Assembly: GCA_030268105.1 (NCBI GenBank)
Contig: BSDZ01000089.1
Span: 248,001-312,000, forward strand
DNA from: Volvox africanus
Taxonomy: Eukaryota; Chlorophyta; Chlorophyceae; Chlamydomonadales; Volvocaceae
DNA length: 64,000 nucleotides
Direction: 5' to 3'
Shown: in pieces, positions 11,247 to 24,100 of the stretch
Numbering within the stretch: the stretch's first letter is position 1
How the letters are laid out: the number at the start of each line of letters is the position of its first letter
Notes under the pieces: generated by a model
What the model was told of the DNA's origin: nothing
The model's database searches: none
Seen by the model: only the letters and a program-made list of their open reading frames with translations
Translations under genes and position numbers: made by a program

Positions 11247-14200
11247 CTCTCCTGGCCTCTCACCTCCACCATCTGCTGGAAGGCATTCAAGCCATCGTCG
11301 TACTCGCTCTGGTAATAAGGCCCTTTAAAGCTGGTATCGAAGTCCGTTAGCACCAAGCCCGATATGGATGCGTTTACGCGCAGGAAGCTCGTGAGAGAGG
11401 ACGGCGGCAGACCCGGGTTGGCGGTGCTGGCATTTACGACGCGAGCCTGCGGACGAGTGTGTTGATGCAGTGCAGTAAATTGAGCGGATCGCAGGAGTAA
11501 CAGAAAGAGGGACTCTAGAGAAAGCATCGAACAGCGATGGGGTGAGGGGATGTGGGACCCCTGCTTAGCCCCAACCTGGACCCCGACCTGGACCCCATGC
11601 AGCATATTCCTCTGCGGGCTGTGCTCGTCTCTGTTCTGTTCTGTTCTGCCACTTCTCGGTAAACCCTGGTTCCATTTGGGTACACCCCAAGCGATACGCA
11701 TGGCCTGGGTGTCGTGCAGTTCAATTTCGTCTCGTTCCATTTTCCCATCAGTCCTCAGCCCTCTCCAGTCCGTAGACCAACCTGCGTTCCGCGGGCAGCT
11801 TGCTTCGCGGCATCCACCAGCGCATCCACACCACCGTATTCGCCAGGAGGATTTCGCTGCGAATGAATGAAGAATGTGGAGGAGTTGTCCGTGGCGTTCC
11901 ATGCAGCGCCAATTGGCCCAACCTCCACCACCTGCTCGGCCCCATAACGGCGGTGGCAATAGTGGCGGCAGCGGTAGCAGGTGTCAGATCGAGGTTGCAG
12001 TCGAGCACTCGGACATATGGGATGAGGATGAGAGCTGGAAATCTAAACAGGCTGACCTAATTAAGACATCCACACATGCATGTGACGTGCGATGCGGTGC
12101 TGTCTGAGTTGGTATGGAAGATCTGTACAGATCGAATCTGTCTAAGAAAGGAAACCGGATCGAATCGTACCGGATGTGACGAGCAAATCTTCGAAGGCCT
12201 ACCTGGTCAATGTTCTCCATTCGCAAACCCTGCACGTACGACGAGTTAAGGCTCATCTCGTACAGCAGCCGCTTGCTGCCCATGTAGTCAAAGCCCTCGC
12301 CTTTTTGGTACCAAGCCGCCATTCGGCGTCAAAAAGGAAAAGGGTGGTCGGAAGTCAACGTAGAGCCGGAGGCCAAGTCAATTTGCTTAAGCGTGGGAGG
12401 GTGAGTGGATGGATAGGCGGGTGGGAGTGTGGGAGCGATGAACGGGGAGAGGGATAGAGGGATGAGTGGACGGATGGGCGGGTGGGCGGTATGAAGAACA
12501 TCACACACACACACACACACACACATACACTTACCCACACGCAGAGCTCATATCCGAAATCCCTAACATCCCCCCATTCCCCCATCCCCCCATCCACACA
12601 CCCTGCAGCGCGACGAAGGCCAGCTGCCGGGTGTAGTTGGTTGCTGCTCCGGAGCGCACGAGCAACGTCAGGGCCGCCAGCGCCGCCGTGAGACCCGCCA
12701 CGGAGGTGGCAGCGCCCTGCGGATCACGACAGGCAGCGGCGGCGGCGGCAGCAGCGGCGGCAGCGGCAGCAGGAGCAGTGGCGACCTGGGGACATCTGCA
12801 ATTCGCTCTCGCTCTCCCTCCCCCCACCCGTCAGGAGTACGTGGGTCATTATCACATCAAGTGAAGTGTCTCCAGTGGGTACGGCAAATCAACATATCGT
12901 TGCTGTTAGTCTTGCGCTTCTTTACCTATCCTCCCTGGAGCAGCGTCAGCAGGTCGTACCTTGACCAGGTCATGGATCATGGCGTTGGAATCCATCTGCG
13001 CCACCAGCAATGTGATACTGCGGGCTGGGACTGTGGCGTATGTGGGGTCGGGCAGCGGGGGCACCGCCGTCCAGACGCTGTAGCCCCCCACCTGGGGCGA
13101 CAAACAATGAAGCCAATGAAGCCAATGAAGCCAATGAAGCCAAGAGTCAAACCGGTGCGGTGAGGGGGGGAAGCGCGAATGTGCAGATTGCAGAGAAACC
13201 GAAAGTCAAAGACCTAGTAACATCAGAAGTCGTAATCAGAAGGGGGAAAGGGCGAGTGGAAAAAGGCGAGGGGCGGGGCATCACACCCGCAGCCACTATT
13301 ATGAACCATGGGGCAGAGGCTGAGCGCTACCCTGGAAGGCAGGGCAGCGCTCCATTTCGGCGTCGACACTCTCTCCTGCCCGGACCCCCCCTCCTGCCCG
13401 GACACATCGTGTCGTGTTTTGCCGCACGCATTCGCACTCTTAATGCCGCAGACCACCTCCCCATTTTTCATTTCCCACCGGGAGACAGGTGTCTTCCGCA
13501 ATGCACTGAAGCGAGTCGCCGTTTGCTTGCATGGGCAGCACCATGCGCGCAACGTGGCGTCCCCCCTGGAGTTGAGGGTAGATGGATCGCCGCAGGGCCC
13601 GTGAAGGGTAGTGGGTTAATACAGGGTGGTTGGCAGCTACGCAAACGCGTATACAGCGGTATGCCACAACGGTATAAAAATAGAATCCATATCACGCGCG
13701 TAAGTCTTTTTTCAAATACAAAAGACAAAGTTGTGGTGTAACAGCGGGTAGACAAGATCCCACAGGAACAGGATAGGGAGAGAGAGATCTGATTACGAGT
13801 TTCGGTTCCGGATTCCGGATTCCGACCCACAATCTTATATCCACCTGCCCAATATCCCATCGGTTCAAACCGCCCCTTACCTTGGATCAATAATCTAAAT
13901 GGATCAATAATCTCTCGTGCTGCCCATCATCATCATAGGGCCTCCGGTTATGTACGTCATTCCGTGTTGCTACGGCCTCGCGCCTTCCCCATCCCCCAGA
14001 ACGCCCTCCGCAAACTCCCTAGCCGGGGAAGCACAAACCCGCACCTTAAACCTGCTGTGCGCATTGTAAGCCGCTCTTCGCGCCGTCTCCGCCGCAAGGC
14101 TCGCAGTGAGCATGTAGATGGGCATTCCGAAATACTGCCGGGTGAAGCCCGTACCGACAGGGTTCCAAACATACGATCGATTGTCGTACAGTGCGTAGGC

Positions 14201-15651
14201 GGCGCTAGGGAACTTCTCTGCCGTAGAGTGACGGCTCGGCCGCCCTGTGAGTGCGCCAGAGATGTATGTATGTGTGTGTATATGCAGGTCCGTGAACAGC
14301 TGCGTACTGCGTGTTCTGGTAAGCCGTCCCTGAGCTCGGAGCTCGGAGCCTGTTAGGCCTGTTAGGCCTCAGCCGATTTGGCTCCGTACGACCTCTCCCA
14401 TCAGTCCCAACCATACACAGGTCACCGTGCTCACCCTTACATTTCCAGTAGACATAAGCCCTACATGGGCCCCGTCGAAAGCCCCATGAGCAGAGAGCGT
14501 TACCCCTAACGGTTCCGGCGAAAGCGCCCATGCCCGTATCACCGTACCCACATGAGTGCTTCACCAGCCCCAATCCAAAATGCTCTTACCCCCTGATCAT
14601 GACCAAAAGGCTCTTTAGGAAGGCCCTCATCACCCGACTGGAAGCACTCATCCTGCCCGCTATCCCCCCTCTGCCCTTTCCGTACCGCCGGTAGGATCCA
14701 CGAGAACTCCCGCTACACGGCTCCGCATCTCCGAGTCAGCCAGCATCTGGGACAGGAACTTATCTGCTTCCGTCGAAGGGACAACCACCACGCGCTTGCC
14801 TGCAGACGGCCCCCGGGCGTCAGCGCCGCCCCCGTGTCGTGTTGAAGGTGGTGAGTGATACTTGGTGGCTGGGTGGTGTGTTTGGATCCTTTGCGATATG
14901 GTGGAGGCAGGGACATAAACAGCCCCGGGCCGGTGCTTGTGTTCCGGAGGAAAAGGAGGAGGGCTAAGGCAGATCTCTAAGTCTCTGCGGAGGTGGTACT
15001 ATCGGAGGCAAGATCCGGAGAAATCTAAAGACTGCAGGTGGTGTGATTTGCACGGCCCGGGTCGACAGCACATACAAAGCCTTTTCGTTTGTTCGGATGG
15101 GTGCGATCTACGTAAGTTTGGACGCGATGGAGCGCTCCTGAAAGGAACCCGAGATGGATTTCGAGCAGGGTTGACGATTCGGAGCTTCAAGAGACATCAG
15201 CTCGATATGACGCGTGCTTGGGCGCGGCGTTGATGATGCACGATCGGGCCGTCAATTGGGGCTTCGGGACAAGGGCTGCCTAATATAGACGGCGCAGCTC
15301 TCCCTCAGGTTACCTTTGTATGGTATCCCTAAATCTTTGCTGTGCACCAGCGGGGCGACTACGTCTTCCTGGTCTGGGGCTGCGGGAGGGCAGGGCATGC
15401 ACAGGGTGCCAAGTTGCTTGTAGCAGGATATGACCTGTCCTACCTCGCAGGTTGAGTATCTCACCTTCACATCCTTGCGGCCCTGAACTGTTCAGCAGCT
15501 TGATGCACGCCCTGCCGTAATTCATTTCGGCATACATGGCCCCCTTGAGGCCCTTGACCTGCTTCCAACCTTGCATGTCATCTTTGCCCATGCATAATAT
15601 GGACCATGCAGTTACCACTAAAAAGCTTAGCACCAAAGTGTGCCTATGCAT
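7949..15651 (-). CDS. NCSTN: Nicastrin, gamma-secretase subunit
   Basis: Fifteen exons on the minus strand keep frame throughout: 15651-15465, 15373-15314, 14799-14686, 14217-14045, 13565-13479, 13091-12960, 12716-12602, 12300-12203, 11931-11782, 11446-11264, 10907-10724, 10630-10600, 9613-9410, 8784-8619, 8047-7949. They encode 660 residues; land-plant and human nicastrins are about 680-710. Nicastrin is the substrate-recruiting ectodomain of the intramembrane protease gamma-secretase. Visible: signal peptide after Met1; MNYGRACIKLLNSS near the N-terminus; DTCLPVGGYSVW; QGEGFDYMGSKR at about residues 289-300, equivalent to the DYIGS region with its conserved Glu and Tyr; DFDTSFKGPYYQSEYDD; FVPAYSLRLAYN; WTESNW; and one C-terminal membrane helix at about 629-650 with a short basic tail. 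The ectodomain has many N-X-S/T sequons. The acceptor of exon 8 (before 12300) is preceded by purines and is unusual, but family alignment and phase require it. Exon 12 is only 31 bases. Confidence 0.95.
9703..9801. repeat. GGTGAT/GGTAAT microsatellite in a nicastrin intron
   Basis: Imperfect tandem hexamers and trinucleotides read GGTAAT, then GGTGAT, then GGT on the plus strand. The array lies about 90 bases upstream (in gene direction) of the acceptor of exon 13. It produces long His/Pro or Thr/Ile ORFs that are artefacts. Confidence 0.9.
11165..11246. repeat. CCAG tetranucleotide array in a nicastrin intron
   Basis: About 20 near-perfect copies of a four-base unit (CCAG on plus, CTGG on minus). 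It begins within 20 bases of the donor of nicastrin exon 10 (exon end 11264), so the transcript carries CUGG repeats right after the 5' splice site. The repeated Gly-Trp-Leu-Ala reading frame across it is not an exon. Confidence 0.95.
12502..12529. repeat. CA microsatellite in a nicastrin intron
   Basis: Short CA dinucleotide run on the plus strand (GT on the sense strand) inside the intron between exons 7 and 8 of the nicastrin gene. Confidence 0.85.
13106..13142. repeat. Four copies of AATGAAGCC
   Basis: A nine-base unit, AATGAAGCC on the plus strand, is repeated four times just upstream (in gene direction) of the nicastrin exon 6 acceptor. On the sense strand it is GGCTTCATT, so it forms the pyrimidine-containing stretch before the splice acceptor. 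Confidence 0.85.
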
Positions 15652-18600
15652 GTCGCCTAGAAGTCCATCAAGCAACTCTTGCACGTTCTGAGCTGGAATA
15701 TACGCTTGATAGTAATCGGATAAAAATAGTTAACAAGAATAAGCTTGGCAATTTAGAAGACCTTTGCGTCGCTTGATGTTCTCTTGTAGGTGCTGACGGT
15801 CTTCATACAGCCTCGGTTGATATTCCGATCCACTCAAGATATGGTAGGACTCAAAAACCGAGTACTATCAGTCCTTCCACAAACCTTTTCAGTTAATTTC
15901 TAACCGACATTTACGGCGCACAATATGGGAAATGAGGAAGTGACACGCATTTGTGGAAAAAGGGTTCCATTCAGCGCGTACTAATATTATAATGCGTGCT
16001 CAATTCCCTGATATATACATACCATTTCGCAGGCGTTGCTTAGTCGGTCTCTCGGTTAGACACCCGCGAGGCTCCGCTATTTTATTTCGGTAGTTTGCCC
16101 AATATTTCGTTTAGCACGTAACTTCAGAAGGTTCAAAAGACACCCTCTCAATACAAAACATGTATACATACTGTCGTAGTCCTTGAGAGAGCTAAGCTGG
16201 TTCGGTTGCCCTTCCGTCTATCAACGCGTAACCAAGGAATAGCCCGCCAAGGCAACGGGTGCTATCAGGGCTTACCCCCGGCTGGATCCATTCAGCCAGG
16301 GCGCCTCATCAGGCCTGGATCTGATTGCATTCTGAAGGGCAGGCTTCACGGAAGTATTGCGGCCCAGTCTGTCCGGCTAATTATCCGGCTTTTATCGGCT
16401 CTAATGCGCATTCACGCTGTTCAATCAGTTTCAGCTTGTCATTCTTGGTCGTACTCTGATGTGCCGTCGTATCGATGTTCCTGCCCTTGGACAGCTACAT
16501 CCGCTGTCGATGTGAAAGAAAGAACGAGGTAGTCAGCTGGGTTGCTGACAAAAGGTTTTGCACCTAAAAAGTTAGTAGTGTGTGGCAAGTGGCCTGGGCT
16601 GCTATCCATATTCGACATCTGGTGCTGGTCCTGTCCAGTGCCTGTCGGATCATAAACCTAAAGGGTGCTCCTTTACGACTTGTATAATTGACTTTGAATT
16701 TCACATCCCTTGCACAATGGCGTGATTCGCTTTGAAGCCGTATGCACGTAATGTCATTAAGAGTGATGAAGAACTCCTTAAGAATTATGCTTCCTCCTTA
16801 TTCATAAGCAGTCCTTTTGGTGACAGATTTTATTGTAACATTTAAGTATCAATGCTTCGAGGCCGCCAGCGACCAGGTGTGGTCCGATGATCCGATACGG
16901 CTTTGCGACTCCCTCACGGTCCCTCACAACCAGCCTGCCACGGACGACCCAGCAGTTGGCAGATCAGATGACGGAATGCCAGAATCTGAAGGCGTATCAT
17001 GTGAATCTTCACGTATGTCATCAAAACCTTTGTATGCCGCTATGCACGTTGTGCAGCTGCTCGCTCCGGTTAGTTTCGTACTTCGTGGCAACTGCAAACG
17101 GCCGTTTCCCAGTTTATTACCCGAAGAATTGGATGCGACAACGAAATGGTTGGGAATACGCTTAACTTGTATATTAAGTATGGGCAAATCATATGACCTA
17201 ATAACTTCTACCAAGTAGACATCAAACTGCTGTGCCGAGAATTTTAACGTACATTAGACGTATCTTGTACCGACGACAAAATTCCAGCACATATCGGATG
17301 TCCTATCTTAAAACATACATTCTTATGATTTTACTTCGACATAGTAGCTGGATATCAAGTCATCTCGACTCTTATTCCTTGGAAGCATTCGTGTCTGGAC
17401 AAAACAATCAACGGTTAAGTATACACTTATACAGCAAAGAAACAAAAATTCTGAGTTGTACTGATGACGTTGCGATCGATTGTCATGGCCTCCGGTATAG
17501 TACCAACTGCAAGCCGAAGATGCAGTCAAGCGGAAGTACTGAGCATACAATAACTTTAAAATACGGAGACACCAGCTTTTAAGTTTATGGGTGTAAAGCA
17601 GCACCGCTCAGGGTTTCTTGCGGCTGCTCGTCAATGTGCGACTCTGACACCATGCTTCGCTGATAAGGTATATGGTATTATTTGAATTGAGATTTCTTGT
17701 ATGTTTAAACCTCTCGTTTTGCTGCACCTACCCCATTCCCGGATGGAAACCGAGGCCGTAGGCGGCCATAGTGGCGTACGACTGCATGCCCCTACATGGT
17801 TGACTACTGTAGAATTCCATTCCTTGCACGGACTTGTTTTTTTTGAACGCTTAGGCATTCTTACACAGAAGTTATATGTCTTTATATGCTATCGAAGACC
17901 TTCTACAGCAAGCGCCAGAGCATAAACTACCATTCGACCTCATGCTGTACGGAGCAAGGAAACTGGAGCACCCGCTATGGGAGACGCTGTTATCCTAAAA
18001 TATCTATTCGGCGATGTGGACTCATCTTTCCTCGACAACCCGTGAGGGCCTCTTGAATGTACGCGAAACAGCGGAATCCGGACAATTTCTTCACCCCTCC
18101 CGCCTTACTTCTCACGGCTTCTGCTCAATACGGAGTAACATTACCGATGGTGAGTTGTACAGTTTTTGCCAGGTTTAGATGACTACATCGGCGTACGTAC
18201 TCCGGCGGGATGATGCAGGAAGGTTAAGCTTTGACTCTGAAGTATATAAAAGCTTAGTCACTACTGCTTTAAATAATTAAGCATATGCATTACATCATCT
18301 CTCGTGGTGTCGATCTGGGTTGGGCCAGACATACGTTCCAAACGTTTCCCCGATATATTCAACATCAAAAATATGTTTTCAATCCTATTTTTGTATTATT
18401 TAATGTTACTGTTGGCGATGGTATACACTGTTGGGTTCTGCCGTGTGCGCTGACATATAAGTGCGGTACACGGACGGACCTCCTCTGCGCTTGATTATGA
18501 GGACTTTCTATGATTTCGGATGTCCTTTTGAATAAATATCAACGTGCAAGCTGAAGTATGCGTGTTTGCGTAGAACCGAAGCTAAACTGTTTGCCGGCTT

Positions 18601-19140
18601 TCCCGTGTTGCAGCCGGCGCGTGGTTTCTTATCCTTTGAAGCTCATCATGCTTGTTTTTACTGCGCACAGAAAAAGCATGTACATATACAATCGCGGACG
18701 AGTTGGTTGACGGAGCATCTGACGACTCCGCTACGTCACCGTGTTCACGGTGCTCGCACACTACACGTTGTCCTGAAATTTGTTCTGTGTGTGCCAGCCT
18801 GATTTACGTATCTGAGTATAAACACTGAGACGGTACTCACAACGTCTGGCTTTTTGCTTGTTTCCTCCAGGTATCTTTCGCAGCTGGCAGAAGCTCACAA
18901 ATATCACACTTCGACTTTCCTGCACAAATGTGCGATTATTGATAACTCAGTCTCTACAGCCGATGGGCACTCTTACGCTGTGGGATCCACCTTTGCAGGC
19001 GCAAGCCTCGGCAAAATAAGTCGTGCGCTCAAGTTTCCTACATTTCTTCTCGATCATTTAACGTTTTCATAACCCAAAACGACTGTTTACTTAAATCGGT
19101 CATCAAACCTTTTCGCCGCCTGTCAAAAAACCTTTCTTAG
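15652..19140. other. AT-rich intergenic block, no gene assigned
   Basis: About 3.5 kb between the divergent nicastrin and RNA-binding-protein genes. Base composition is clearly more AT-rich than the exons on either side, and tandem repeats are nearly absent. The longest ORF (16817-17218, plus) has no family features. The promoters of both genes and the missing first exon(s) of the RNA-binding gene must lie here. A frame open from 18871 to 19017 with an ATG at 18963 follows a C/T-rich acceptor-like site but ends in TAA and could not be joined in phase to the exon at 19141. Confidence 0.4.
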
Positions 19141-21159
19141 CAGGACCAATCTGAGACAACATCGGAGCTGTCTCAGCCCGTTGGCGCCAGCGAGGAGCCA
19201 CCCCCGCTGCATCGCCTGTTTGTGGGCTCTGTACCCCGGATAGCGGTTGAGGCCACTCTAAGAGAGTATTTCGAGCAGGTGCGCCGCCAAGGGCTGCGGT
19301 CTTGGGCCAGGGGGGCTGGCGGCCATCTCAACAGTCATGGCCTCGCTGGTGGTGAGAGGGGTCTTCTACCACCGGACCGAGCACTAGGGCTGAAGAAGAC
19401 GGACTCGGTCACGTGACCCCATGGGCGATGTGCACTGCTAGAGGCTATGTATTACTGATCAGTGATTGCCGACGAACTGTCATGCCGCCGGCACAGCGGG
19501 TGTTGCCAAGCTCACGTTGTTCCCTAGGCCGAGGTTCTACGAGAAATGTCGGTGCGTTCCTACGCACTTTGTTCCCTGCCGCTGGCCATGCTCCCAACAC
19601 GCGTTGCTTAGCTGAGCCTTAATTTAAAAAACAAAGTACAGTTTACCACCGACAGCTGACCGACCTCAAAGCACACGCTGCATTGCCATCTGCGGGTGGT
19701 GCACGAAGAAGAGGCAGGGTGGGATGCAGACGACGTCTTTGAAGGCCTTCATGGGCAGGGGCCTTCATGGGCAGGGGCGGAAGCAGCAGGGGGATCAGAA
19801 CGGTAGCCGCAGCCTGTGACGAACCAGCCGAAAAACGATTACCGCGCGTTATGGAGGCGCTCGAGGCCCTGGAGGAGAGGCCCCATGGCATCTGCTCCCG
19901 GGTGTACCGCTTTGCCCAATGCTCTATTGTCCCACTCAGTGTTACCCTGGATGACATTCTGCATTGGGAAGTGGGCAGGGTTTTAGTAAAACCCTAAAAC
20001 CCTGCTTCTCCTGCTCTCCATGATGTCGCTTTGTGTTCCTGTTTCCCACGGCTCAGTTCTAAACACACAAAAACACATCACACAGCCATCAGTCATTCCT
20101 TACCACAACACACATGCAAATACTGCCCTATCCAACACCATGGAATGGGCCCCTCCGCCCCTCCCCGCCCCTCCCCCGGATACTCTGTTTCTTCCTCGTA
20201 GTGTGGTGTTGTGAGAGACCTTGCTATTCTGAGAGATCGCTCCTCGGGAAGGTCTCGCGGGTGTGCATTTGTGAGCTACTTGGAGTTGGAGGAGGCAGAG
20301 GCCGCGATCCAGAAGTTTGACCGACAGCTGATACTCCCTGGCTCTCAAACACCCTTGGAGGTAGGTTACTGGGAAGCTGTGTCACGACATGGTGGGGAAA
20401 GGTCATTCCCCCACCTACATAAGATCCCCGCCCCACCCCCACGACCTGGGTGGCGGACTCGAATTGGGAGTCGCGTCCATATTTGTTATCCGCCGTGGTT
20501 AAACCGCCACTGGTCATGGGAATCCCCGATTTCATAATGTCGGACAGGTACGATTCGCTAAGAACCATTCGTACGTCCAAGCTGGGAGCGGGCCTTCTGG
20601 AAACCGCCAGCTCTTCTTCTCACGAGTTCCTCTTAACCTGAAGGTAGGGCGATTACTAGGTGATTATTGATGCAGTCGGGAGGGGTTGCATCAAGGTTGC
20701 TTCTCGGTGGGGCCAAGCGATGGGGTGACCTGGACCTGGCAACGGCGGCGCCTAAAAAGAACGGCAGCTCAGTTCCTTCTCGCACCCGCACCCGCACTCC
20801 AACTCGCGCAGGAGGCCGACATTTTGGGCCTGTTTGAGTCTCATGGTGAAGTTGAGAGCATCAACATGTTCAAGTGCCGAAGATCCGGCAGGAGCAAGGG
20901 CTGCGGGTTTGTGCAGGTGCGCCACCGAGGCAGCGTCTAGAAAGAATCGCTAAGACAGTTAAGTGTTCTTAAGGAAAAAGCTGTTTTCAAAAGAAGGCAA
21001 TACTTTTTCATGATCTAAGCTGCGTGTGTGCAACTGTGCATCTGTTTGGGTCATGAGTCTCACGGCCATGTCAACATGCAAACCAGTGAAATGTTTGACG
21101 GCGACAGTGCAGTTTGAAACCGAAAAAAATGGAATTTGGAAGGCTTGAAGGACTGTATG

Positions 21160-21190
<31 letters not shown>

Positions 21191-24100
21191 ATGTGTGTGT
21201 GTGTATGTGTGTGTGTATGTGTCCTCGTGGGGGGTACATTAGTCACTGCTGAGATGCAAGGCATCATGCGGGCGGATAAGAAGGCATAAAAAAGCATAGC
21301 TATGCGACATAGCGGTGCATCGCGTGAAGTAGGATAATCGCGATCACGCAAGCAGAATGAAGCAGTTATTGTTGGGATTGTTAATCCGGTTAATGTAGTG
21401 GTTAATGTTACTGCAGCGCGTATATCCGATAGGTTGTCACATGCAGGGCATCCTAATATCATTTCCCCCTTTCTCTCTCCATGGACCCCCCGCAGATGCA
21501 AAGCCGTGAAGCTGCCATCGCCGCCATGGAAAGCCTGGACGAGGTGCACGTTTTCGACGTGAGCTGATTTGTTCGTTAGGGGTTCTTGGCATTGTTAGTT
21601 GGCTACATACCGAAACACCACAGGCGGTGCTTGGTAATGGATTCCGCAAACCGGGACTGATGCCAGTTGACTGTTTGCCCTTCCGAGGCCAGCTGTTTAA
21701 AGCCGACTGCTGCGATTGCTCTTGACACTTTTTGCTGCTGCTGCTGCTGCTGCTGCTGCAGGCCACAGGCACAGCGATTTCCGTGCGTTGGGCGGACCCG
21801 GAGCTTCAACAGCGCAAAAAGAAGGCTATGGACGATGCCAACGCGGACAATCGGATGGTGGGTGCAGCGTACCAGTGATTCCGCGTACCGAACAGACACA
21901 CACACAAACACGGGGAGGGGGTTCTCTAAGCAGCTTGGAAGCATCCGTACACACGCACACCCATAGAGGCTTACCTCTTAAAGAGTGATCCTCAGAACCA
22001 TTGCGCGCAAAACCCCGTGGAGGTGTATCCTTTCACACACCACATTATCTCCATATCTCCGCTCTTACTTCACGCTTGCGTGTTTTGCCTCTGCTTGTAC
22101 TGCTTTTCGTACTGCTTTTTGTACTGCTTACCTGCGGGGTTCGGGCACCCTACACATCGCATCCGACACCAACACCTTCCTTTCCCATAACGCCACGGTC
22201 ATTTTAACACCTCCTTTCTTCCCCCTTTGGTTCTTTTCGCGCTCGTCTCTAATCTAACAGCTTTTCTTCGCGAAGGTGCTCCGCTCGACCGTCGAGGACG
22301 ACGTGCGCCAGCTGTTCTCGCGGTTTGGCAAGGTGCATGACATTAACCTGTTCCGAGCCTTCCAAGACGCACCCACCACCAAAGTGAGGGTCGATCTAAA
22401 GAAGGGCGCCGATCTAAAGAGCAGCTGTGTATTGCAATGTCCGGAAACGTATGCGAGGGGTATGCGAGGTTGCGCCACCAGGTCTATTGGGACGGCCCAG
22501 GTGATCGCGATGTGAATGGAAGAAATGAAGCTCCAACCGGCCGGAGAGCGGCCTTCATCTTCCGTCTACTTAGAGCAGTTACATCCATCAGGTGGATCAT
22601 CCTTCTAGTTCCTGTTTCACCGTTTCTACGTAAAACAAATGGCAGGTTTTGACAGCAGCAACAGCTGAAAGCTTCGGGGGCCAGATCAGTAGCGCACTTT
22701 AGTAATTTCTTCCCCCCTCTCCCTCTCCCTCTCCCTCTTCCCCTCTCCCTCCTCCCTCCTCCCTCCTCCCTCCTCCCTCCTCCCTCCTCCCTCCTCCCTC
22801 CTCCCTCCTCCCTCCTCCCTCCTCCCTCCTCCCTCTTCCCTCCTCCCTCCTCCCTCCTCCCTCCTCCCTCCCACGGCTGTGACGCCATCATGACCTAGCA
22901 AGCCCTCATGCATTCCGGTAACCATGGCTCTCAAATCAGTACAGTCGCAGCCCTGCCCGGTCACAACCCTGTGCAGCCGGCAATTTTTGCGGGCCCCATT
23001 CATTGGCCGCTGTCCCTGCATGTCCAACCCCTAAGATTCCGCGGGTGTTTTCTTGTGCTCTTCAGGGCTGTGGGCTGGTGACAATGTCGCAGCACTCAGA
23101 GGCGGTGGCCTCTATTGCGGCACTGGATGGGAAGCACGTGTGGGAGGGTATGGACTGTCCGATGGTGGTGAAGGTGCGTCCCGTCGTCCCTGGTCATCGC
23201 GGCTTTGCGTGTCTTATTTAGAACCGCTACAAAGCGACGGTAGAGGTACAGCGCCGATGAAGCTGGCAAAAAGTAAAAGGAGGCAAAGCGGGAAAGTCAA
23301 GGAGGGGGGAGATAGGGAGGGGGGCAGGGAGACAGGGAGATGGTGAATACTCTATTGAGTGGGGTGAAGGACGCTGGGAAGAAGGCATCACGGTGGTGAC
23401 CGTGACTAGTGGACACCCGCACATGGATTGCAAGGGACGGCCTCTGCCTAGCCAAACCCAACCTGCCTTCCACCCCTGCCCCCTCCTTCTCCGGCGCTTC
23501 CGTCCTCGGTCGTCTCTGCCGCCGGGGCTGGACCGCCGACATGCGTGTTACCTTCCCGCCGTCGATGCGCCAGTGGATGGACACCGCCCTGCAGCGGCGC
23601 CGCCGGGAGCAGCATCTCGCACATATCAGGCAACCGCAGCTGCCCTCCGCAAGCATAGGGGGCCTGCTTGGCGGGCAACAAACAACGACTCAGACGCCGT
23701 ACCAGACAGCCCAAAGTGAGTGACGCGCTGTACCTGTGCCTGTGCCTGTTCGGCGCTCCAATGTAACTGGGCCTCCTGACTGCACTTTACCCCATATCCC
23801 CATACCGTATCGTGCAGCTAAATTACGTCGCAGTGCCAAACATTTTGAGCAACCAGCCGACTGCCAATGGATAATGGACATCCCCATGTGTAATACGGAA
23901 AGGTTGCCGTACGCAAGGCATTTGTCCTCGCCGATACTGCCGCTGATAAGTGTGTAGGATAGGGGGGTACATCACCCGTGGCCACTAACCTGGCAGTCCC
24001 TACCTTCCCCGGTGTTTCGGGGCACCCTCATCCAGTCTCCCATGCCGACTTCTCCGAAATCAGTGGTTTTCCCAGGTTCAGCACCCACCACCGGCATCCA

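Noticed and set aside
16817..17218. 133-codon ORF in the AT-rich block
   Set aside because: No conserved motif, no credible splice partners, and a chance ORF of this size is expected in 3.5 kb.
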